From positions 372,001 through 436,000 of the forward strand of contig NZ_JACHYC010000006.1 in assembly GCF_014192575.1 (NCBI RefSeq): a stretch of DNA of 64,000 nucleotides, written 5' to 3'. This DNA comes from Variovorax sp. Sphag1AA. GTDB taxonomy: Bacteria > Pseudomonadota > Gammaproteobacteria > Burkholderiales > Burkholderiaceae_C. Below are positions 42,452 to 50,382 of this stretch, in pieces (position 1 is the first letter of the stretch; every line of letters begins with the position of its first letter). Position numbers and translations under genes: made by a program. Under the pieces are notes generated by a model that did no database searches, was not told where the DNA came from, and saw nothing but the letters and a program-made list of their open reading frames with translations.

Positions 42452-42949
42452 TTAGGGGCCGCTGGAGCCGCTCTTCGGGCCCAGATGCCCCAGCGGCAGT
42501 GCGTGGCTCGCCTTGACTTCACCGAGCGAGAAGCTGGTGTGGATGTCCTTCACGTTCGGCAGATTCAGCAGGTGCTGCAGCGCGAAGCGCGAGAAGCTGT
42601 CCAGGTCCTGCGCCACCACCTGCAGCTCGAAAGTGCCGGTTCCGCTGATGTAGTGGCAGGCGATCACCTCGGGCAGCTTGCGGATGGCGTCCTCGAGCTT
42701 GCGCGTGAGGTCGCCCGTGGTGCGTTCGGTATCGACGCGCACGAAAGCGAGCACGCCGAGCCCGATCTTGTGCCGGTCGATCTCGGCGTGATAGCCCTTG
42801 ATGTAGCCGGCTTCCTCCAGCGCGCGGACGCGGCGCCAGCACGGTGCAGCCGAAAGCCCCACGCGCTGCGCAAGTTCGGCGTTGGTGAGGCGCCCATCGG
42901 CCTGCAGTTCTTGCAGGATTGCGAGGTCGAACTTGTCAATGCTTTCCAT
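42452..42949 (-). CDS. Lrp/AsnC-family regulator (divergent from indolepyruvate oxidoreductase)
   Basis: This is a 165-residue regulator. The winged helix includes DLAILQELQADGRLTNAELA and SAAPCWRRVRALEEAGYIKG; the RAM domain (about 70-150) includes VIACHYISGTGTFELQVVA. The start MESIDKFDLAI was picked by family length over a longer frame. It is divergent from the 1205-residue oxidoreductase gene, with a palindrome in between. Control of aromatic or branched amino-acid breakdown through that gene is likely; the effector ligand is not known. Confidence 0.88.
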   Translation of the reverse strand: MESIDKFDLAILQELQADGRLTNAELAQRVGLSAAPCWRRVRALEEAGYIKGYHAEIDRHKIGLGVLAFVRVDTERTTGDLTRKLEDAIRKLPEVIACHYISGTGTFELQVVAQDLDSFSRFALQHLLNLPNVKDIHTSFSLGEVKASHALPLGHLGPKSGSSGP

Positions 42950-42963
42950 ATTTCGCCATTCTA

Positions 42964-42978
42964 AGAAAGAGTCTTTCT
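42964..42978. promoter_or_regulatory. Palindrome, candidate Lrp-type operator
   Basis: AGAAAGA-G-TCTTTCT is a perfect 15-base palindrome around a central G, 15-29 bases upstream of the Lrp start codon and about 150 bases before the oxidoreductase start. A 15-bp palindrome is the usual size for Lrp/AsnC sites. Binding is inference. Confidence 0.45.
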
Positions 42979-43122
42979 GAAAGCGGGGTTCAATGGGCAA
43001 AGAAAGCAAACACCTGTCAGGACAGCAGGCATACACTTTGCGACATGATGGCCTGGCGGTGTCCAAACCCGGACGCCGTACAAGCCACGCCCACAAGGCA
43101 AAGCCAACTGGAGACAGACACG

Positions 43123-46100
43123 ATGAACGCCCCGCTACCCGAGCACATTCGCAAGGCCCTCGAAACGGTCACGCTCGACGACAAATACTCACTGGACTAC
43201 GGCCGCGCCTTCATGAGCGGCGTGCAGGCCCTGGTCAAGCTGCCGATGCTGCAGCGACTGCGGGACCAGCAGCAGGGCAAGAACACGGCAGGTTTCATCA
43301 GCGGCTATCGCGGCTCTCCGCTCGGCGGTTACGACCAGGCACTGTGGAAGGCGAGCAAGTACCTCAAGCAGCAGAACATCGTCTTCCAGCCGGGCGTCAA
43401 TGAAGAGCTTGCCGCGACGGCGCTTTGGGGCACGCAGCAACTCGGCTTTGCACCGCAGGGCGTCAACAAGTTCGACGGTGTCTTCGGCATCTGGTACGGC
43501 AAGGGGCCGGGCGTTGACCGCTGCTCCGACGTCTTCAAGCACGCCAACATGGCCGGCACCACGCCCTGGGGCGGCGTCATCGCAGTGGCCGGCGACGACC
43601 ACATCTCCAAGAGCTCGACCGCTGCGCACCAGAGCGATCACATCTTCAAGGCCTGCGGCACGCCGGTGTTCTTCCCGACTAACGTGCAGGAAATCCTCGA
43701 CCTCGGCATCCACGCCTTTGCGATGAGCCGCTTCGCCGGCATCTGGTCGGGCATGAAGACGATCCAGGAAATCGTCGAATCGAGCGCCACCGCGATGATC
43801 GACCCCGAGCGCGTGGAGATCGTGATGCCGACCGATTTCCAGATGCCCCCGGGCGGCCTGCACATCCGCTGGCCCGACCATGCGCTGGAGCAGGAAGCGC
43901 GTTTGATGCACTACAAGTGGTATGCCGCGCTTGCCTACATCCGCGCCAACCGGCTCAACCACAACGTCATCGAAGGCCCGAACGATCGCTTCGGCATCAT
44001 GGCCAGCGGCAAGGCCTTCAACGATACGCGCCAGGCGCTGATCGACCTCGGCCTCGACGATGCGGCCTGCCGGCAGCTGGGCATCCGGCTGCACAAGGTT
44101 GCAGTGGTCTGGCCGTTGGAGGCGCAGCTCACCCGCGACTTCGCGACCGGCCTGCAGGAGATCCTCGTCGTCGAGGAAAAGCGCCAGGTCATCGAATACC
44201 AGCTCAAGGAAGAGCTCTACAACTGGCGCAGCGACGTCCGCCCGAACGTGGTCGGCAAGTTCGACGAGGGTGAAGTGCATGAGGCCGAGGGCTATTCGGG
44301 CGGCGAATGGTCGATGCCCAACCCGACCGCGCACACGCTGCTGCGCGCCAACGCCGACCTGAATCCGGCGCTGATTGCCAAGGCGATCGCGCAACGCCTG
44401 AAGAAGACCGGCATCCTCGCGGCCGCCGGCGCCGACATGGCCGCGCGCATCGACGCGCAGCTCGCCATCCTCGAAGCCAAGGAGCGCGCCATGGCCGGGC
44501 CGCAGATCGTCAGCGCGGCCGACGCGACGCGGCAGCCGTGGTTCTGCTCGGGCTGCCCGCACAACACCAGCACCGTGGTGCCCGAAGGCTCGCGCGCCAT
44601 GGCCGGCATCGGCTGCCATTTCATGGCCACCTGGATGGACCGCTCGACCATCGGCTTCACGCAGATGGGCGGCGAGGGCGTGCCGTGGGTCGGCCAGCAG
44701 CCGTTTACCAACGAGCAGCACATCTTCGCGAACCTGGGTGACGGCACGTACTTCCACAGCGGCCTGCTGGCGATCCGCCAGAGCATCGCGGCTGGCGTGA
44801 ACATCACCTACAAGATCCTCTACAACGACGCGGTCGCGATGACCGGCGGCCAGCAGGTTGGCGAGCGGCCCGAGGGTCATTCGGTGCTGCAGATTGCCGA
44901 GAGCCTGCACGCTGAAGGCGCGGCCAAGGTCGTGGTCGTCACCGACGAGCCGGAAAAGTACGAGGGCGTGAACGTGCCGGGCGACAACGTCAAGGTGCGG
45001 CATCGCGACGAGCTGGACCAGATCCAGCGCGAGTTCCGCGAGATCAAGGGCACGACGGCCATTATCTACGACCAGACCTGCGCGACCGAGAAGCGCCGTC
45101 GCCGCAAGCGCGGCACGGCGGTCGATCCGGCCCGGCGCGTGGTCATCAACGAACTGGTCTGCGAAGGCTGCGGCGATTGCAGCGTACAGAGCAACTGCCT
45201 GTCAGTGGAGCCGCTGGAAACCGAATTCGGCCGCAAGCGCGCGATCAACCAAAGCACCTGCAACAAGGACATGAGCTGCCTGAAGGGCTTCTGCCCGAGC
45301 TTCGTGACCGTGGAGGGCGGCCAGCTCAAGAAGAAGGCCAAGGGGAAGAGCGCGGCACCCGCCGAACTAGGTGCACTCGCAGAGCCGGCGCTGCCTTCGC
45401 TCGCGGGCGGCTTGGTCTGGGGCGTGGTCGTGGCGGGCGTCGGCGGTACCGGCGTGATCACGATCGGACAGTTGCTCGGCATGGCCGCGCACATCGAAGG
45501 CAAGGGCATCGTCACGCAGGACGCGGCCGGGCTGGCCCAGAAGGGCGGCGCAACCTGGAGCCATGTGCTGATCGGTGACACGCAGGACGACATCCGCACC
45601 ACGCGCGTCGGCACGGCGGCTGCCGATCTGGTGCTGGCCTGCGATCCGCTCGTGAGCGTGAATGCCGAGACGATGGCGCGCATGCGCGAAGGGCGCACGC
45701 ACGTCGCGCTCAACAGCCACAGCAGCCCGACGGCAGCGTTCGTGCGCAACGCCAACTGGCAGAACCCACAGGATGCCTGCGCCGACGAGATCGCGCGCGC
45801 GGTCGGCGCCGATGCGGTCGGCGCTTTCGATGCCGACGCGGCCGCGATTTCGCTGATGGGCGACAGCATCTACGTGAATCCGATGATCCTGGGCTATGCC
45901 TGGCAAAAGGGCTGGATCCCGCTCGAGCATGCATCGCTGATGCGCGCAATCGAGCTCAACGCCGTGGCCGTCGAGAACAACAAGACGGCTTTCGAGTGGG
46001 GCCGCCAGGCGGCGCAGCGGCCGCAGGAAGTGCAAAAGCGCGTCCAGCCGGGCCAGATCGTCGAATTCAAGAAGCGCGATTCGGTCGATGCGCTGGTCGC

Positions 46101-46740
46101 GCGGCGGGTCGAGTTCCTGACCGGCTACCAGAACGCCGCGTATGCGGACGAGTACAAGGCCTTTGTCGTCAAGGTGCAGAAGGCCGAGTCGGCGCTCGGC
46201 AAGACCAGCCTCAGCGAGGCGGTGGCGCGCTACCTGTTCAAGCTGATGGCCTACAAGGACGAATACGAAGTCGCCCGCCTGCAGAGCGATCCGGCCTTCC
46301 TCCAGCGCATCGAAGGGATGTTCGAGGGGCAGATGGGCAAGGACTTCAAGCTCAACTACCACCTCGCGCCCCCGCTCACTGCGAAAAAGAACGACAAGGG
46401 CCAGCTCCAGAAGCAGAAATTCGGCCCGGCCATGCTGACCGGCTTCCGGCTGCTGGCGAAGCTCAAGGGGTTGCGCGGTACGGCGCTCGACGTCTTTGGC
46501 CGCACCGAGGAACGCAAGACCGAGCGCGCGCTGATTGGCGAGTATCGGGCGAGCATCGACGAAGTGCTGGGCACGCTGACCGCCGCCAACCACGCGTTGG
46601 CTGTCGAGATCGCCAGCCTGCCCGAGCAGATCCGTGGCTATGGCCACGTCAAGGACCGCAACCTGGCGGCGGCCCGCACCCGCTGGGCGGAGTTGATGGG
46701 CAAGTGGCGGAATCCGCAGCCCGCCCGGGCAGCGGCCTGA
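43123..46740 (+). CDS. Indolepyruvate ferredoxin oxidoreductase, fused alpha-gamma form
   Basis: This is a 1205-residue single-chain 2-oxo acid:acceptor oxidoreductase. The N-terminal pyrimidine-domain part contains GYRGSPLGGYDQALW. The TPP domain follows, with CSGCPHN and GIGCHFMATWMD. A ferredoxin-like section has Cys-rich VCEGCGDCSVQSNC and CNKDMSCLKGFCP. The gamma domain has GVGGTGVITIGQL, and the C-terminal extension is DUF6537-like. It oxidatively decarboxylates aryl- or branched-chain 2-oxo acids to acyl-CoA. The start at 43123 follows GGAGA by 8 bases and matches the family; a longer frame exists. The long single-chain form is typical of proteobacteria. Confidence 0.92.
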   Translation: MNAPLPEHIRKALETVTLDDKYSLDYGRAFMSGVQALVKLPMLQRLRDQQQGKNTAGFISGYRGSPLGGYDQALWKASKYLKQQNIVFQPGVNEELAATALWGTQQLGFAPQGVNKFDGVFGIWYGKGPGVDRCSDVFKHANMAGTTPWGGVIAVAGDDHISKSSTAAHQSDHIFKACGTPVFFPTNVQEILDLGIHAFAMSRFAGIWSGMKTIQEIVESSATAMIDPERVEIVMPTDFQMPPGGLHIRWPDHALEQEARLMHYKWYAALAYIRANRLNHNVIEGPNDRFGIMASGKAFNDTRQALIDLGLDDAACRQLGIRLHKVAVVWPLEAQLTRDFATGLQEILVVEEKRQVIEYQLKEELYNWRSDVRPNVVGKFDEGEVHEAEGYSGGEWSMPNPTAHTLLRANADLNPALIAKAIAQRLKKTGILAAAGADMAARIDAQLAILEAKERAMAGPQIVSAADATRQPWFCSGCPHNTSTVVPEGSRAMAGIGCHFMATWMDRSTIGFTQMGGEGVPWVGQQPFTNEQHIFANLGDGTYFHSGLLAIRQSIAAGVNITYKILYNDAVAMTGGQQVGERPEGHSVLQIAESLHAEGAAKVVVVTDEPEKYEGVNVPGDNVKVRHRDELDQIQREFREIKGTTAIIYDQTCATEKRRRRKRGTAVDPARRVVINELVCEGCGDCSVQSNCLSVEPLETEFGRKRAINQSTCNKDMSCLKGFCPSFVTVEGGQLKKKAKGKSAAPAELGALAEPALPSLAGGLVWGVVVAGVGGTGVITIGQLLGMAAHIEGKGIVTQDAAGLAQKGGATWSHVLIGDTQDDIRTTRVGTAAADLVLACDPLVSVNAETMARMREGRTHVALNSHSSPTAAFVRNANWQNPQDACADEIARAVGADAVGAFDADAAAISLMGDSIYVNPMILGYAWQKGWIPLEHASLMRAIELNAVAVENNKTAFEWGRQAAQRPQEVQKRVQPGQIVEFKKRDSVDALVARRVEFLTGYQNAAYADEYKAFVVKVQKAESALGKTSLSEAVARYLFKLMAYKDEYEVARLQSDPAFLQRIEGMFEGQMGKDFKLNYHLAPPLTAKKNDKGQLQKQKFGPAMLTGFRLLAKLKGLRGTALDVFGRTEERKTERALIGEYRASIDEVLGTLTAANHALAVEIASLPEQIRGYGHVKDRNLAAARTRWAELMGKWRNPQPARAAA

Positions 46741-46780
46741 GGGCTCTCCGAGTCCTCCAGCGATTGACCTCAAAGCCCTG

Positions 46781-46813
46781 AGCGCCCCGGCGGGTTGGCC
46801 CTGCCGGGGCGCT
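46781..46813 (+). terminator. Rho-independent-type terminator after the oxidoreductase gene
   Basis: AGCGCCCCGGC and GCCGGGGCGCT form a perfect 11-bp GC-rich stem with an 11-base loop, 40 bases after the stop of the oxidoreductase gene. The T-run afterwards is short (TTTCC), as often seen in high-GC genomes. It separates the gene from yajC. Confidence 0.75.
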
Positions 46814-46823
46814 TTCCGCCGAA

Positions 46824-46829
46824 TACAAT
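46824..46829 (+). promoter_or_regulatory. Possible -10 element before yajC
   Basis: TACAAT occurs just after the terminator and about 125 bases before the yajC start, resembling TATAAT. No convincing -35 box lies at the right distance. The long leader to yajC would be about 115 bases. Confidence 0.25.
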
Positions 46830-46954
46830 GCCCGGTGCTGTGCGCGGCCAGGCCCCGCGCTGCGCGGCCTGCTTGCATCGCCGCGGACCGGCGGACCTCC
46901 TGCGTTGTGCGGGAGGCCGGCGCGCTTGTTTTCTTCCCTCTGCTGGAGATTCCC

Positions 46955-47284
46955 TTGTTCATTTCTTCTGCTTTTGCCCAGTCCGCGCCCGCCGCCGGGG
47001 GCGGTGACATGATGTCGTCGCTCGGGAGCATGCTGCCGCTGCTCCTGATGTTCGTGGTGCTGTACTTCGTCATGATCCGGCCGCAGATGAAGCGCCAGAA
47101 AGAAGCCCGCGCCATGATCGAGGCGCTGGCGAAAGGCGACGAAGTCGCCACCGCGGGCGGTGTGCTCGGCAAGATCACCCAGCTCGGCGAGCAATACCTG
47201 ACCATCGAAATCGCCAAGGGCGTCGAGGTCCAGATCCAGCGCAGCGCTGTCGTTCAGGTCCTTCCCAAGGGCGCGATCAAGTAA
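46955..47284 (+). CDS. yajC: Sec translocon accessory protein YajC
   Basis: This is a 109-residue protein with a TTG start. GGAG lies 6 bases upstream and the family begins here (fMet-FISSAFAQSAPAAGGG). One transmembrane helix (about 27-43, MLPLLLMFVVLYFVM) is followed by the conserved RPQMKRQKEA and GDEVATAGGVLGKI. It joins SecDF in the SecDFYajC complex that assists protein export. The usual tgt gene upstream is absent. A hairpin repeat separates it from secD. Confidence 0.92.
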   Translation: MFISSAFAQSAPAAGGGDMMSSLGSMLPLLLMFVVLYFVMIRPQMKRQKEARAMIEALAKGDEVATAGGVLGKITQLGEQYLTIEIAKGVEVQIQRSAVVQVLPKGAIK

Positions 47285-47339
47285 ATGCTCCCCCCCAGCC
47301 TCGCTCACTTCGTGTGCTCGGGCACCCCCTACCGGGGGC

Positions 47340-47376
47340 AACACCAGCGGCCCGGCGAAGCCGGTTCCGCGGTGTT
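47340..47376 (+). repeat. Interspersed intergenic hairpin repeat, copy 2
   Basis: AACACC-A-GCGG-C-CCGGC, loop GAA, GCCGG-TT-CCGC-GGTGTT. The core equals copy 1 at 7148-7184 except for the loop, while the outer 6 bp differ on both sides and still pair. An upstream CCCCC..CCGGGGG hairpin and a GCTCACTTCGTGT string lie at about 47300-47338. Located between yajC and secD. Confidence 0.8.
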
Positions 47377-47409
47377 TCACTAACGGGCCGGGGGTCGCCG
47401 GCCAAGATC

Positions 47410-49287
47410 ATGAATAGATATCCGGTTTGGAAGTACGCGATCATCGTGATCGTGCTGCTCGTGGGGCTGATCTACGCGCTGCCCAATTTCTTCGGCGAGG
47501 CGCCTGCGGTGCAGGTGTCGGCGGCCAAGTCGACCGTGAAGGTCGACGCTGGCACCCGCAGCCGTGTCGAAGAAGCGCTCAAGGCCGCCGGATTGGCGCC
47601 CGACCTGCTGACGCTCGACGCCACCTCGGTTCGCGCGCGCTTCACCAACACCGATGACCAGCTCAAGGCACGCGACGTGTTGCAGCACGCGCTGGTGCCG
47701 GATCCGAGCGATCCGCCCTATGTGGTGGCGCTCAACCTGCTGTCGCGCTCGCCGTCCTGGCTGACCGCGCTGCACGCCTTCCCGATGTACCTCGGCCTCG
47801 ACCTGCGTGGCGGCGTCGACTTCCTGCTGCAGGTCGACATGCAGGGCGCCATGGACAAGCGCGCCGAATCCTTCGCGGGCGATATCCGTACGGGGTTGCG
47901 CGACAAGGGCGTTCGCGGCACGTCGGTGACGCGCGTCGGCCAGACCGTCGAGGTGCGCTTCCGCGAGGCGGCTGGCCTGCAGGCAGGCAAAGCGCTGCTC
48001 CAGGACCAGTTCCCCGATCTCGTCGCAGTCGAAAGCCAGGAAGGCGCCGACTACAAGCTGACGGCGTCGATCAAGCCGGAGGCCGCACGTCGGCTGCAGG
48101 ACGCAGCGCTCAAGCAGAACATCACCACGCTGCACAACCGGATCAACGAACTCGGCGTGGCCGAACCGGTGATCCAGCAGCAGGGCCTCGACCGCATCGT
48201 GGTCCAGCTGCCGGGCGTGCAGGACACCGCGAAGGCCAAGGACATCCTCGGCCGGACCGCGACGCTGGAAATGCGCCTCGTCGACGAGAGCGCCGAAGGC
48301 CGCGCGGCCGAGCAGGGCACCGGCCCGGTGCCGTTCGGCTCCGAGAAATTCATTGATCGCCAGGGTCGTCCGGTGATCGTGAAGAAGCAGGTGCTCGTGA
48401 CCGGCGAGAACCTCACCGACGCCCAACCCGGTTTCGACTCGCAGACGCAGCAACCCAAGGTCGACCTGACCATGGACGCCAAGGGCGGCCGCATCATGCG
48501 CGACGTCAGCCGCGAGAACCTGCACCGCCGCATGGCGATCCTGATTTTCGAAAAGGGCCGTGGCGAAGTGCTCACTGCACCGTCGATCAATGGCGAGCTG
48601 GGCAACCGCTTCCAGATCTCCGGCGCCATGAACGTGGTCGAAGCCAACGACCTCGCGCTGCTGCTGCGCGCCGGTTCGCTGGCCGCCCCGATGGAAATCA
48701 TCCAGGAACGGACCATCGGCCCGAGCCTCGGTGCCGACAACATCCAGAAGGGTTTCAACAGCGTCATGTACGGCTTCCTGGCCATCATGGTGTTCATGTG
48801 CATCTACTACGCGCTGTTCGGCCTGTTCTCGTCGATCGCGTTGGCCGTCAACCTGTTGCTGCTGGTGGCGATCCTGTCGATGCTGCAGGCCACGCTGACC
48901 TTGCCGGGTATCGCGGCCATGGCGCTTGCCATTGGCGTGGCGATCGACTCGAACGTGCTGATCAACGAGCGCATCCGCGAAGAACTGCGGGGCGGTGCGT
49001 CGCCGCAAGCGGCCATCCACGCAGGTTACGACCGGGCCTGGAACACGATTCTGGACTCCAACGTCACCACCCTGATTGCCGGCATCGCGCTGCTGGCCTT
49101 CGGTTCCGGACCGATCCGGGGCTTCGCGGTGGTGCATTGCATCGGCATCGTGACCTCGATGTTCTCGGCCGTGTTCTTCTCGCGCGGCCTCGTCAATCTC
49201 TGGTACGGCAGCAAGAAGAAGCTCAAGACCCTCTCGATCGGCACCGTCTGGAAGCCGGCTAACCAGGCCACCGGCGACGCGAAGTAA
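47410..49287 (+). CDS. secD: Protein translocase subunit SecD
   Basis: This is a 625-residue membrane protein. The start MNRYPVWKYAIIVIVLLVGL was chosen because it begins the first helix; the longer frame reads through the hairpin repeat. The large periplasmic domain contains YLGLDLRGGVDFLLQVD and NRINELGVAEPVIQQQG. The C-terminal five-helix channel domain holds ALAIGVAIDSNVLINERIRE. It uses the proton gradient to pull exported proteins across the inner membrane with SecF. Confidence 0.95.
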   Translation: MNRYPVWKYAIIVIVLLVGLIYALPNFFGEAPAVQVSAAKSTVKVDAGTRSRVEEALKAAGLAPDLLTLDATSVRARFTNTDDQLKARDVLQHALVPDPSDPPYVVALNLLSRSPSWLTALHAFPMYLGLDLRGGVDFLLQVDMQGAMDKRAESFAGDIRTGLRDKGVRGTSVTRVGQTVEVRFREAAGLQAGKALLQDQFPDLVAVESQEGADYKLTASIKPEAARRLQDAALKQNITTLHNRINELGVAEPVIQQQGLDRIVVQLPGVQDTAKAKDILGRTATLEMRLVDESAEGRAAEQGTGPVPFGSEKFIDRQGRPVIVKKQVLVTGENLTDAQPGFDSQTQQPKVDLTMDAKGGRIMRDVSRENLHRRMAILIFEKGRGEVLTAPSINGELGNRFQISGAMNVVEANDLALLLRAGSLAAPMEIIQERTIGPSLGADNIQKGFNSVMYGFLAIMVFMCIYYALFGLFSSIALAVNLLLLVAILSMLQATLTLPGIAAMALAIGVAIDSNVLINERIREELRGGASPQAAIHAGYDRAWNTILDSNVTTLIAGIALLAFGSGPIRGFAVVHCIGIVTSMFSAVFFSRGLVNLWYGSKKKLKTLSIGTVWKPANQATGDAK

Positions 49288-49299
49288 GGGGCAAACCAA

Positions 49300-50253
49300 A
49301 TGGAATTCTTCCGTATCCACAGGACCATCCCGTTCATGCGCCACGCGCTGGTGCTGAACGCGGTGTCGGTCGTCACCTTCCTTCTCGCGGTGTTCTTCCT
49401 GTTCCATCGCGGGCTCCACCTCTCGGTCGAGTTCACTGGCGGAACGGTCATGGAAGTGGCCTACCAGCAACCGGTCGACATCGGCAAGGTGCGCGAGACC
49501 ATCGGCAAGCTCGGCTACCAGGACGTACTGGTGCAGAACTTCGGCACCTCGCGCGATGTGCAGATCCGTCTGCCGGTGCAGAAGGGCCAGACGTCGGCCC
49601 AGCAGGGCGAGCAGGTGATGGGGGCGCTCAAGGCGGTCGATCCTTCGGCCACCTTGCGCGGCACCGAGTTCGTCGGCCCGCAGGTCGGCGAGGAACTCAC
49701 CACCAACGGCCTCAAGGCGCTCGGCATGGTGGTGGTCGGCATCATGATCTACCTCGCCTTCCGGTTCGAATGGAAGTTTGCGCTGGCCACCGTGCTGGCC
49801 AACCTCCACGACGTGGTGATCATCCTGGGCTTCTTTGCCTTCTTCCAGTGGGAGTTCTCTCTGGCGGTGCTCGCGGCAGTGCTGGCGGTGCTGGGCTACT
49901 CGGTGAATGAATCGGTCGTGATCTTCGACCGGGTGCGCGAGAACTTCCGGCGCTATCGCAAGATGAACACGCGAGAAGTCATCGACAACGCGATCACCTC
50001 GACCATCAGCCGGACCATCATTACGCACGGCTCGACTCAGCTCGTGGTGTTGTCGATGTTCTTCTTCGGCGGCCCGACGCTGCACTACTTCGCGCTGGCG
50101 CTGACCATCGGCATTCTTTTCGGCATTTACTCCTCGGCCTTCGTGGCCGCCGCCATCGCGATGTGGCTGGGGGTGAAGCGCGAGGATCTGGTCAAGGGGC
50201 CGGTCAAGCGCGAGGGCGATCCGGATGATCCGAACGCGGGTGCGACCGTCTGA
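49300..50253 (+). CDS. secF: Protein translocase subunit SecF
   Basis: This is a 317-residue partner of SecD with the usual length. It has an N-terminal helix, the periplasmic segment VEFTGGTVMEV, and five C-terminal helices with VLGYSVNESVVIFDRVREN and a STISRTIITHGSTQL stretch. It lies 12 bases after secD with AAGGGG upstream, and the two are certainly cotranscribed. Confidence 0.95.
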   Translation: MEFFRIHRTIPFMRHALVLNAVSVVTFLLAVFFLFHRGLHLSVEFTGGTVMEVAYQQPVDIGKVRETIGKLGYQDVLVQNFGTSRDVQIRLPVQKGQTSAQQGEQVMGALKAVDPSATLRGTEFVGPQVGEELTTNGLKALGMVVVGIMIYLAFRFEWKFALATVLANLHDVVIILGFFAFFQWEFSLAVLAAVLAVLGYSVNESVVIFDRVRENFRRYRKMNTREVIDNAITSTISRTIITHGSTQLVVLSMFFFGGPTLHYFALALTIGILFGIYSSAFVAAAIAMWLGVKREDLVKGPVKREGDPDDPNAGATV

Positions 50254-50382
50254 ACATGAAAGGCCGGCGCTGCGACCGTCGTGTTGGGGTTGCCGAGCAT
50301 TGCCGGCTCTTGTGCGGTTGCGCTTCCCGATGCAAGCTCGTGAATGTCGAATAATTAGATACACGTCCTGAATTCCCCCTCC

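Noticed and set aside
43189..45003. 604-codon minus-strand frame opposite the indolepyruvate oxidoreductase
   Set aside because: Shadow of a highly conserved enzyme; no start context or recognisable domain.
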